A DNA stretch of 22,823 bases, from the NCBI GenBank assembly GCA_011800805.1, contig MPNW01000458.1, positions 124,082 to 146,904 on the forward strand. The letters run 5' to 3'. The notes under the pieces were generated by a model. The model ran no database searches, was not told the origin of the DNA, and worked only from the letters and a program-made list of their open reading frames with translations. Both the position numbers and the translations under genes were made by a program. The DNA is from Hirudo medicinalis (Eukaryota; Annelida; Clitellata; Hirudinida; Hirudinidae). This document shows, piece by piece, positions 1-9,209 of this stretch (its first letter is position 1; each line of letters starts with the position of its first letter).

Positions 1-141
1 GTTTCTACTGATATCGAAGCCATATCACTTATAAGTAAACCGTGTAACAGTAAGAGAAGTAATGTGAAAATGTTGTTTCTATCATTGCTAGGTTTAAAAC
101 TCTAATGTGCAATAAATTAAATATTTATTTGAATTGTAAAG

Positions 142-221
142 GTGAAAAATATCTTCGAAAGAATTGACATCGAGGGTTTAAAGTTCACCACAAAGTGGGT
201 CGGAGCATATTTCGCTTCAGT
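142..221 (+). CDS. Possible exon of unknown gene
   Basis: An open stretch with coding-like codon use runs from the AAG at 139-141 to a consensus donor GTGAGT (about 221). It encodes about 26 residues beginning VKNIFERIDIEG. Its phase (0-0) does not join directly to the phase-1 module exon at 1056, so it is either from an upstream part of that gene with exons between, or from another gene entering the window from the left. Confidence 0.25.
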
Positions 222-1055
222 GAGTTGATGGTTGAGTTATTATTAATTAAATAATAATTATTTTAATTATAATGTTGTAACCCTGGCGAAAGCGTTACTT
301 AATTTTTGAATTAAGTTTCTATTGATTAAGTATGTTATTATTAAATTTAGAATCTTTCTAAAGAGGCTCATATGATCAATAATTTAAGGTTATGTATCTC
401 ACAAGATTTCGAAACCATATTCCAAAATATCACACCAGATTCTACAAATCTTACAGCTCCACACAAATACTTAACTCTATTATTCAGTTCTATTCACTGA
501 ATACATGCTCAATAAACTTATTTGAAAACTTAGCAAGTTTTCGAATACACATTTTATTTCAATATTATGATTGATCATATTTGCAAGCGTAATGAGTTGA
601 TTGTTGTGTTACTAATAATTAAATGATAATTATTTCATTTATAAGTTAAATTTAATGTACGTACTTCATTTATATAGCGCCACATGCACAGCATCAGAGG
701 GGCTTCTTGTTAACCACTTATATATTCAGCTACATGAGGCACTCAAAAGACAAAAATTTCTTCGCACCCTGTGAACCTGAGTCCCTCTTTTATTTTTTGT
801 TTAAACTTGTTGAAACACGACTGATAATTCATTTTCAACACGACTGATAATTCATTTTCAACACGACTGATAATTCATTTTCAACACTAACAAATTAATT
901 TCACAATCAGCCGAGGCTTTCCAAATTTCTGTCAAGACTTTCACTGACAAAGTGAGAATATTTTCTGCCTTAATTCATTTTTGCTGATTTGTGTCAAAAT
1001 AATTTTCTTATTGTTAATGTTTTGCTGAAACGCGAGATGTTGATTAAAATACCAG
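222..1055. other. Non-coding, with a degenerate tandem duplication
   Basis: About 400-640 resembles about 10-270: both contain a GATxTCGAAxCCATAT-like start, a GAxCATATTTxxxxG segment, TGAGTTGAT and an ATTAAATxATAATTATTT end. The second copy lacks the donor and the open frame of the first. The 23-bp repeat is the only other structure seen. Confidence 0.5.
813..881 (+). repeat. 23-bp tandem repeat, 3 copies
   Basis: Three near-perfect copies of a 23-bp unit containing CACGACTGATAATTC follow each other, with the start of a fourth after 881. It lies upstream of the first Cys-rich module exon. No coding potential. Confidence 0.9.
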
Positions 1056-1184
1056 GTGAGCAATCAGGAGCAGATCTTAGGATTTCAACCCGCGTCAAAT
1101 GTCCTCAAGGTTTTGTGCAGAACAAGACATGCTGTGCTTATGACAGGAAATGCAAATGTGAACAGAACGATGGTTCTGCGCCGA
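1056..1184 (+). CDS. Cys-rich module 1 (exon)
   Basis: The acceptor is AG at 1054-1055 and the donor is GT at 1185. The exon is 129 nt and phase 1-1. Five cysteines are visible: one in KCP, the adjacent pair, and the final CKC. It matches module 2 at 2754-2885 across the whole core, including GEQ at the amino end, the GFxQNK segment and CKCE. The sixth cysteine present in module 2 is missing here, so the count is odd. Confidence 0.6.
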
Positions 1185-4100
1185 GTAATTAATTGGTCAT
1201 TTCTCTCTCTCTCTCTCTAATTTGGAATTATAAACTTTATTTATTATTTATTTATTAAATTATAAACATAAAGAAAGTTGGCCAATTCACCACAATCAAG
1301 GTGGGTTATTGGGAGTCATTAAGTTCATTGAGAACGAGACATTTAATTTTATGAAGCTAAGAAATTCATTCAGGTGCGTAAAAAAAAACATAAATTAACA
1401 TATGTTGGCATCACAATGAGCTGTCACAATGTATCTAGCTTTTTAAGGTTGGACTTACCAGTCACGTCTGGAATAATTTTTCAGATAATTGTCACTTCGA
1501 GTTTTATTCCCAGTACTAGGAAAGAGACTTACGTCCTTATTTCTTTGTTTATTTCAGAACAGAGTGAAATGACGAAGCAAAATCTATAATACTGTAAAAC
1601 CAGACGTTTATTCCTATCTTTTCATTCTTTTTAACCATTTGTACTCACTCATTCATCATTTCTCCTTAGAACAGACGATCTCCTTAACAGCCATTTATTA
1701 ATTGTGTTTTTTCATGAAATTATATTTTGGTCTTTATTAAGAATTAAACAAATCTTTTTTAGAGAAATATTTTTAGAAACATTTTCCGCTTGACCAATTA
1801 AGTATAAATGCATCTATCATAATACGGTGTCACTACCTTGTTATCTTCCCTGATCAATCATTTTGAAGATCTGTCGTGTTACCTGTCGTTAGTATTGTTG
1901 TTGCAACTACATTGACATGGTAAATATTTAGTGAATTACTAAGTTAAATGATAAAACTAAATTGATAAGATGCCGGATGTTGAAATCTTCATTGGTAAAC
2001 ATTTAATTGCAATGTATTGTGTGTCCAGTCTGTGCCAGATGCCACGCAAAAATAATATTCTACCAACTTTTGTAGCCACTGAGGTTTAGTAATTTGTATT
2101 TGCATTTAAGTGGAGTCTTACTATTCCTCAACAGGTTATCATAACGATTTCACTAATGTCCATTTCCTAACTCGTCAACAGGATACAATTTATATAGCGC
2201 TCCTTCCAAAGATTGTTATGGCAGTGAAGTTGGGTTGCGAACATTTAGTCTGTGTCCAAAACGGCCACATTGTCGAATCACAAGCCTTTGAACTAGATTT
2301 GAAAGTGACGAATTTGAAATTGAATTTGATTTTAATAAATTGATTGAAGGATCAATTGAAACTTCAACAAATTCCAACAAGTCCACTGCAAAAGTCAGTT
2401 CTATGCTTCAGACTTCAGATGGTGACAAATGTCCAACAGTGTGCAAGCCAGGTGCACTTATGTTGCTTGTTGTGAGATCAATAAGCATGTAATATATCAC
2501 CAGTGAAAGACTATTGGTGCTAGGAATATGAGTAACAGTGCTAGATCTGAAACATGCAAATTGAGGGTCAATATTTCATTTGCAATTGTTTCCTGGATTT
2601 TGTATTTATTACGTTTGCTTATCTATTTTTGTCCTTTAGGCATTATTATTCATTATTATTCATTAGCATTAGGTTTGTTTTGAGTTTCAAATTGTTGTTA
2701 CTCATTTATTTAAAGTTACTGACAGATTTTGACTCATAAAGCTCATTTATCAGGCGAACAACCATCACAGCCATCTGGCAAGGATCCAGGTTGTGAGAAA
2801 TGTCCTGATGGTTTCCAACAGAATAAAAGTTGTTGTTCAACTGATGGAAGGTGCAAGTGCGAGAAGCTGAATGACGATGTGCCAGGTTGGTACTTGTTTG
2901 GGTATTTTTGCTTTAAAAAATGAACTGATATTAAATTTATATTTAAATTCTTTGTATTTCATGAATAATTAATCGTAATTAATTCATTCTTTAGAATCAC
3001 TAACAAGTAATCACATGTAATAATATTATTAATAATCACAAATTAATAAATAATAATAATATTTTTATAACTAATAATATTCTCTGCTATTTGTCAGTTT
3101 TTAGGTGTTGCCAGGTTTGTTATTTATCAGAACGACTATCATTTATTTAAGATTCTTGATCATGGTTATAGTTAGAATGAGTAACTGTTTAAATTTGCAT
3201 TATGTTTACATGAAGTAATGACATTATCATCTGCATGAAGTAATGACATTATCATCTGCATGAAGTAATTATATTATTATCTGCTTGATGTAATGACATT
3301 ATCTTCTGCATGAAGTAATGATATTATCATCTGCATGAAGTAATTATATTATTATCTGCTTGATGTAATGACATTATCTTCTGCATGAAGTAATGATATT
3401 ATCATCTGCACAATGCAATGACATTATCGTCTGCTTGAAGTAATTACATTATTGTCTGCATGAAGCAATTACATTATCGTCTGCATGAAGTAATTACATT
3501 ATCGTCTGCACGATATAACGACATTATCGTCTGCATGAAGTAATGATATTATCGTCTGCTAAATAACTAGATATTTGAGAGGAAACAGATTAAGTGTTCA
3601 ATTTCAAATGACATTTACGATTGTTCTACAGGTAGAGCCATGATTGGCCAAGAAACTACTTTTGCACTGACATTCTCTGCAGGAAGGTCTTACACAACCA
3701 CAAGTAGTTTGACAGGTAGATCGTGAATTCAATTCATAATACAATTGATGCTTTTGCCTAAATAAATGTAGTGATGTGGATACAAAAAACATTTGGGTAA
3801 AAATTATGACAATGAAAATGGTTTAGAGTCATTTTTTGTTCTGCAATGTACTCAAATATACCTGCTCAGGTAGAACTGCCAGCAATGACAACAATCACCA
3901 CCTCCAATCCTTTGATTTCTTATCACAGTTTTTCAAAATTGCAGATGTTAGCAATTTAACATTACTATTAAGTTATTTAATGTATTTTCCAGTGACGAAT
4001 GACAGGAATGACACATTGCAGACAACGTTAGGACTTTCAATATCATCTTATAAGATTCAATATCATCTTGTAATCAGATTTTCTGTGATTTATTGAGATG

Positions 4101-4764
4101 ATTAAGAATGACTTATTAATTGGAAAGAAAAACATAAATTTTATATAAAATTATTTTAGAACTGGCTTTTTTAAGTAGATAATCAGATTTCATTTTTCTT
4201 CCCGAGTAGCAATGTTGGGCTCGTAGTTGGAGCCACTGTGATTGGAGTGATTGCTGTCATTGGCATTGTCATTGGCTTCCTTTTCATTAGTTAGTTCTGT
4301 CAAAACTTTTGTTTAGTGATGATAGTTTAATGAAATAGTCCATTGAAATTCTTATTATAATAACATATCTAATATGTAGTATATGCATGTAGTATGTAAT
4401 ATATGCATTAGACAATGATGTTGTAATTATTGCTTTCTTGTTTATAGGAAGCGATCTTACTTAGCTCGGTCGTAGCACATGACACAAAGCCTCTTGCATC
4501 CTCTCTTTTTACTAATAAAGTCTAAATTTCATTAGTTAATGCAAAGATACTAATTAACATTTAAGCATTGCAGTAACATTTATAATTGATTAATCACCAG
4601 TTGCAGTGGTTATTGCATTCAAAAAAAGAAAATGCATAGCTTCGAGGTGTCGATCTTACTTCTCAAAGAAAAAAGCTTTACCTAAGGACACCAAGGACCA
4701 GCCAAATAACTCAACTTCTCAGTCGCAAACAGATGGACTTCTTTTTGAAAATCCTTCAGTGTGA
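1056..4764 (+). CDS. Single-pass membrane protein with repeated Cys-rich modules (5' end unresolved)
   Basis: I do not recognise this family. Exons read by eye: 1056-1184, 2754-2885, 3632-3715, 3993-4026, 4210-4289 and 4607-4764 (stop 4762-4764). All junction phases agree. The first two exons each encode one module with the pattern KCPxGFxQNKxCCxxDxxCKCE. Both are phase 1-1 and multiples of three (129 and 132 nt), as expected of shuffled extracellular modules. Exon 3632-3715 (84 nt, also phase 1-1) encodes a Thr/Ser-rich stalk. Exon 4210-4289 gives one hydrophobic helix rich in Val, Ile and Gly. The last exon begins with FKKRKC, a typical positive-inside stop-transfer, followed by a polar tail of about 40 residues. 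The likely topology is type I at the cell surface. The start codon and signal peptide were not found, so the gene is 5' incomplete here. The order of parts is well supported; the exact stalk exons are less certain. Confidence 0.55.
1185..2753. other. Intron between the two Cys-rich modules
   Basis: AT-rich, with a short CT run at 1201-1219. It contains several AG-preceded GAACAG or GAGCAA-like starts (about 1557, 1669) that resemble the opening of module exons but soon reach stops. The open but stop-bounded stretch around 2110-2343 has no recognisable product. Confidence 0.45.
2410..2490 (+). pseudogene. Possible decayed copy of the Cys-rich module
   Basis: An acceptor-like CTTCAG is followed by a frame reading DGDKCP, then a TGTTGC pair about 31 nt after the KCP codons and a GAT and a TGT further on. 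This is the spacing of KCP, CC, D and C in the two intact modules, but one base out of frame and with stops. About 50 codons upstream of it are also open and polar. It could be a broken third module exon. The match is loose. Confidence 0.25.
2754..2885 (+). CDS. Cys-rich module 2 (exon)
   Basis: The acceptor is AG at 2752-2753 and the donor is GT at 2886. The exon is 132 nt and phase 1-1, so it can be skipped or duplicated without shifting the frame. It encodes six cysteines in the order C-x2-C-x10-CC-x5-C-x-C. The even cysteine number suggests three disulfides in an extracellular fold; this is inference. Confidence 0.6.
3206..3555 (+). repeat. 25-bp minisatellite, 14 copies
   Basis: Fourteen head-to-tail 25-bp units based on CTGCATGAAGTAATGACATT with a 5-base end (ATCAT, ATTAT, ATCTT or ATCGT). 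The block 3256-3330 is repeated exactly at 3331-3405, making a 75-bp higher-order repeat. The first copies end in ATCAT/ATTAT/ATCTT and the last six in CGT or TGT. Each unit has a short palindromic core (TAATGACATTA or TAATTACATTA). It lies in the intron between module 2 and the stalk exon. Confidence 0.95.
3870..3971 (+). CDS. Possible extra stalk exon
   Basis: A clear acceptor (CTCAG at 3865-3869) is followed by GTAGA, the same start as the stalk exon at 3632. The frame stays open as a polar Asn/His/Ser-rich stretch. A weak donor (GT at 3972) would make it 102 nt and phase 1-1, so inclusion would keep the frame. The exon from 3632 can also join the one at 3993 directly, so this exon may be optional or unused. 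Confidence 0.25.
4514..4519 (+). terminator. Candidate polyadenylation signal (short isoform)
   Basis: AATAAA lies after the possible short terminal exon at 4449 and before the tail exon at 4607. If used, it would end a transcript whose membrane helix is followed by only about six residues. Confidence 0.3.
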
Positions 4765-4834
4765 AGCATCCACTAGAAATGTTTCTGTGAAATTCCTTAA
4801 CCAGCCGTTGTTAATTTGAGTTTCTTGTTTACAG

Positions 4835-4909
4835 GAGCCAGCTGACTCCACAAGTAACAACAAACGAAGAAAGCCTGGTCGGCTCCTTTGTATAACAATA
4901 GGCTTTTAA
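4835..4909 (+). CDS. Alternative last exon of the membrane protein
   Basis: A strong pyrimidine tract and acceptor (TTTCTTGTTTACAG, 4821-4834) is followed by 25 codons in phase 0 ending at TAA 4907-4909. It would join in frame to a donor GTGTGA at 4759, just before the stop of exon 4607-4764. That would replace the last codon with a basic tail containing KRRK. An intron there would be about 76 nt, close to the shortest caspase intron in this window (65 nt). Confidence 0.35.
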   Translation, partial: EPADSTSNNKRRKPGRLLCITIGF

Positions 4910-5820
4910 TAGGCTGTTTTCTAGAGTAGTGGATTCATACGCTTTGAAAAAAACCTCTGTGAATAAGATTTCTTTGAAAATTTAATTTTTCAACAATTCT
5001 TTTTATTTTAGCTTGTGAATGATTTTTAAAATGTTCACATAGTGTTGTTAGTTAAAATTTTTTATTGAACTGGCAAATTATTTGATTTCAAATTGGTATT
5101 TTTGTACCTAACGACATTGCACCCCAGACGTTGTCTGAAAGAAGCCCTGCATAGAGCCACATAGGCAACTGGCTATTAAAGTGTAAACAAGACTAAAATC
5201 GTTCCCTAACAATTTTAAAAGACTTTCGGGAAAGGGAGGGCGCACCAATGGTTTTAATGCCAAGAGGGGTTAGTTATACTCTACCCCAGAGCCAGGGACG
5301 TGACGCATGCAGACACTTCCCCATCCCTGATTTTTCAATCTTATGGTGCTTCTTCCTCAAAATTGATTAACTGTGAAGTGGTGAAGTAGATGGTTGATGA
5401 GAAGCAAGAAAAGAGCAAGGGGGTGAGCGAGGGCACAACTTCTTCCCCTGAAAAATTGTGACTGTGACTGGCGTGTAAGTGTGCTTTGAGACGGGGTAAA
5501 GGTAGATTGATGTTTGATTAAATGTTAGGTAGCCTTATATTCTACAGCGTGATGGATATAGCCTTAGTGTGTAAATAAAATCGACATTTTTTTGAAACTA
5601 AATAAACGATACTTGATTTAAAATTTACTGACCACTTATAATTAAAAATTTAAATAATTTATAACTTACAATAAATTAATATTGTAATTAATAACTTATA
5701 ATAAATAATTTATTTCTCATAACTTATTAAGTTTATTGAATTAATTGGTTTATTTGCTTCATGGAAATTCCCACACTATTTTACTTACGAACGTGATTCA
5801 TTGCTCCGTATTCCATTAAA
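4910..5820. other. Intergenic between membrane protein and caspase
   Basis: Probably holds the 3' untranslated region of the first gene (AATAAA at 5574-5579) and the caspase promoter. 5110-5460 is less AT-rich than its surroundings and has no open frame. 5640-5740 is a string of AATTTATAA/TTATAATAAAT words. No clear promoter element seen. Confidence 0.4.
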
Positions 5821-8314
5821 ATGGGTATGTCCGAAGAGCATAGAAATATTTTAATAAATAATCGATCTTACATAGTAAAAAATCTGAAATTTTCGGATAT
5901 GTTCTCTGCCGTCATGAGGGAAGGTAACATAATAACGGAGGAATTCGAAGATGAGATAAAGGTTAACTGTGCATGGTTAAACGATCGAAAGTCAAATTAT
6001 GAAATTTTGATGTAGTGGCATGCTTTTAGAGCAAAACTACCAAAGGAGGCAAAAATGCAGAATTTCTGGACATACTCGCCAGAAGAGGACCTTATGCTTT
6101 CGACCAATTCATCAAAGCATTGGTGGAATCGGACCAAACCGAAATAATTAAAAGAATCGATCCGGATCCAAAACCCCACTGGAGTAACAGTGTCATCATA
6201 GAAATAATTAGTTTGGTCCACATTTACAACATATTTCAATCACCTGAAACAGTTATCAAGTAATTAATCCACACCGTAGTATCGAATATATCAATGAAAA
6301 GGGATGTTTGAGAAAATTGGTGTTAATAATTACATTCGAATTGGGTTTGCTTTTAAATGAAGTCATAAATTTTTATTATATCTTGTTAAACCTATTTACA
6401 TTATGTAAATACTTATTACATCTGATGCCGGGTCTATAATTTTTTTGTTTTTCTTGGATATCTGTAACATTAAATGATTTGCAGCAAATGCAAAAGCTCT
6501 CACTGATCTCATCGATGAAAATTATCTCAAAAAGGAATTTCCGTACAAAAACAGAAGTCATTTGGTAATCCATGCTTTGAAACGTTGATCTTACATTATG
6601 TGACATGCAATATGATGTATCTTTTAAAAATAAGATTATTCTAGCCAAATTGAATCTCTTTGTTCTATTATATTGTTAATATTTATATTTGTGTTACAGT
6701 TGTTATTATTGTTAATAATCTATCAGCATCACCACCACCATCATCATCACTATCATCATCATCATGTTTTCCATTCAGTAGCATTATTCAAAATCAAGGG
6801 ATTACATTTCTTCTCTTAGCATCACTGGGTCTTCCAAAAGAATTAGTTTTAAGATTTATAGACGATTTTTTAAAAATAAAATATTGGGTTGGCAACTAAG
6901 TTCCCGCCATTTTTTTACATCGTAACATTCCGCAAAACGGTTGCCTAGTTTTTCTAGTTTTAGTCACTTCAGTTTCTTTACTTATAGTCTATTACTTTAT
7001 TCTATTCAAAAGTTTACTTGGACTTATTAATTCCAATTGCGACAGGAGTCAGAGTACCCAAGGGATGCTGACCAGAAGGGAAGAGCCGTCATAATCAACA
7101 TTAAAGAATTCATGAATGAAAGACCAAGGAAAGGATCTGAGAAGGATGTTGCCAGTCTGTGCAGACTGTTTGAACTCATGAAATATGATGTAACAACGTA
7201 CGGTAACGTGCAGGGTAACGGGAACTTCTTCAAAAAGGAGGTTAGAAAATTGTTTTGATCGAGCATTTATCCGAATTTATCCGAATCGAGCATCATTTGG
7301 CCTCGACTTTTCCCACCAGGAAATCTCGATATTTCTAAACAAAGAACGGCAATACATGGAATCGAACGGGTTCAAATACTTTGTTTGGTTTATGGTGATA
7401 ATGTCGCACGGCGAACAAGATGGTTTCTTTACTTCTGAAGATAACAAGATGTTGTTTAAAAATGTCCTCCACCAATTTGATGGCCATAACTGCAAGGGCC
7501 TGCTTTTTGTGCCTAAGGTTTTCATTTTCCAGTGTTGCAGAGGAGGTGAGACCCACTGAGGGTTTAAATGTTTGACATTTTGTGGTTTCCTCCCAAAGCA
7601 TTATTTTTTTGCCCATGATTATCTACTTTTCTGACTCAATTTGCAAAACTATTATTAAGTTGATCATTACTACAGGTAATAAAGATTTAGTAAAAGTATT
7701 CAACATGATTAAGACAATTAGCCTTTCATTTAATAGATTGATGTGTTTCAATTTTTTTAACATGTAGGTGCAAAATCACGTGGTGTCAACGCAGAGCCCA
7801 CTGGCAAGAATTATTCTCCTAAGTCCTACGACTCGGATGCTACTGTTCTTCAAAACTCGTTTTCCACATTAAGTGTGCATGAAAAAGCTGATTTCTTCGA
7901 GGCTTACAGTACTCCAGAAGGTTTAATACTTTAAAGACTTTATTCCAAATTGACGATTTTACTTTGGAGCTCTTTACATATAAAGGGTATGCGTCGTGGA
8001 GAATGACAGATCTTGGAAGTTGGTTCATCCGAGCCATTGTTTTCATATTTTCAAGATTTTCCAGGCATGAGGACTTTCATACAATGATGCTGAAGGTTGC
8101 TTTTAGAATCCATTGCATAATATTTTTATCATCCATTGATATTATGTCACTGTATAATAATAATATTAAATGGAAGAGATGAAATGAAATGAATTTGAAT
8201 GCTGGTTTGTATCTGCAGGTCAGTGAAGTTGTTTCTGGCTTGAAAACTGCTGAGCTGCACATTCAACAGCCGATATTTGTGAACACCCTGAATAGGAAAC
8301 TATATCTTCTCTAA
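5821..8314 (+). CDS. CARD-containing initiator-type caspase (caspase-2-like)
   Basis: A cysteine protease of the apoptotic pathway, cleaving after aspartate. Eight exons: 5821-5961, 6030-6183, 6485-6564, 7046-7240, 7320-7545, 7768-7920, 7986-8095 and 8219-8314. They total 1155 nt (384 aa), and all phases match. Residues 1 to about 90 form a CARD, with the hallmark ARRGPYAFDQF as in caspase-2 and RAIDD. The large subunit has RKGSEKD (S1-pocket Arg153), MSHGE with catalytic His220, and QCCRGG with catalytic Cys263. The small subunit has SWRMTDLGSWFI, with the second pocket arginine Arg322. The inter-subunit linker carries Asp287 and Asp289 as possible self-cleavage sites. The usual QACxG pentapeptide has Cys in place of Ala, leaving two adjacent cysteines. 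The start could be Met1 or Met3. The donor at 6183 and the exon at 6485-6564 are the least certain parts. The long CARD prodomain implies an initiator. Confidence 0.92.
6565..7045. other. Caspase intron with triplet run and transposon end
   Basis: Holds a CAT/CAC-rich triplet run at about 6725-6765 and a mariner-like end at 6884. The open frame across the run is low-complexity serine and not a gene. Confidence 0.6.
6884..6916 (+). mobile_element. Mariner-like terminal inverted repeat (solo)
   Basis: TTGGGTTGGCAACTAAGTTC is the typical outer end of mariner-family elements, directly preceded by TA (6882-6883), the expected target site. No transposase frame and no matching inverted end were found nearby, so this is a fragment or a very short derivative. 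Confidence 0.55.
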
Positions 8315-8519
8315 AAGCAGCAATATTGTTGTGATTCATAATACTTTTTATTTAATAAGTTTGGTTTGTTTTTTTGGGGTTTTTTTTTCCTGATGGACTT
8401 TATAGAACACTAAATGTTGAAGCCTAACCTGACAATTAAAATGTTTAACAACTATGCGTGATTCAGAAAATAATAAGTGGTTAATATAAATATGTAGAAG
8501 TGAAAGATATGCCACTTTC

Positions 8520-8525
8520 AATAAA
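8520..8525 (+). terminator. Candidate polyadenylation signal of the caspase
   Basis: AATAAA lies 206 bases after the caspase stop codon. Confidence 0.4.
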
Positions 8526-9069
8526 CCTTCATTCGCACCTAAGTTCGGTATGAGTCTCCCCTATTTCTTATTATTAAATAGTTCCCAAATGTGATGTTAT
8601 CATTTGTATATCTGTTAATGTGGTCAAGATACCTAACCTGAAAGCCTATTATTATTTTACCATCATTTGCGGGGAATGCTTGATAATTTAAAAGATTATT
8701 ACTAAAATGTAGCAATGGGGATAAAAAAATAGAAGTAAATTTTGGCCGCTACTTTAAATTGATGCCATGTACCAACACTTTAAGTTTTATGATAAGTAAA
8801 ACCAATCGGATTTATCGATTTATGTGCTAGCTGAATTTAACATCGCGCCCTTAGTGACTTTTCATGCGTTTTTTTTATCCTATATTTGTCATGTAAATTT
8901 ATGATAAAAATTTTATACTTATTATTTAATTGCAAATTAGAGTTTAGCATGAGCGATTTTATAATTTGTTAAGCATGATTTATTTATGAAATTTAATTTA
9001 AAATGTGTTTTATTAATTATTAATAATATGCCATTTAACGACTACTCTAAATCATTCATATAAAAACAC
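8526..9069. other. Intergenic between caspase and PPTC7
   Basis: AT-rich with no coding stretch or clear repeat. It ends in a TATA box for the next gene. Confidence 0.5.
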
Positions 9070-9077
9070 TATAAAAG
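9070..9077 (+). promoter_or_regulatory. TATA box of the PPTC7-like gene
   Basis: TATAAAAG lies 133 nt upstream of the coding ATG. A start about 30 nt downstream would give a 5' leader of roughly 110 nt that contains both upstream ORFs. Confidence 0.45.
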
Positions 9078-9116
9078 TAATCTTTGAAGTTCAAGTTCGT
9101 TTATTATTGTTTAGAG

Positions 9117-9203
9117 ATGGCGATGCCCATGAGCGCGTGAATGTCATTGGGATGTCGTATCGCCTGCGAGGATAAAATAACCGCTTTTTATATTCCATTG
9201 TAG
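9117..9203 (+). promoter_or_regulatory. Two back-to-back upstream ORFs
   Basis: The first, 9117-9140, has seven codons with three in-frame ATGs, then TGA. The second begins at the very next base, 9141-9203, has 20 codons beginning MSLGCRIACE, and ends six bases before the main ATG at 9210. Such an arrangement would be expected to reduce or condition translation of the phosphatase. That they lie in the transcript is inferred from the TATA position. Confidence 0.4.
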
Positions 9204-9209
9204 AAAAAT

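Noticed and set aside
1374..1589. 71-codon open frame in the first intron
   Set aside because: No recognisable product, AT-driven composition and no supporting splice phase. Only the EQ-like restart after the AG at about 1556 is mildly reminiscent of the module exons.
3604..3792. Cys-rich minus-strand frame
   Set aside because: It is the reverse of the Thr/Ser stalk exon 3632-3715, whose splice sites and phase fit the plus-strand gene. No acceptor or start supports the minus frame.
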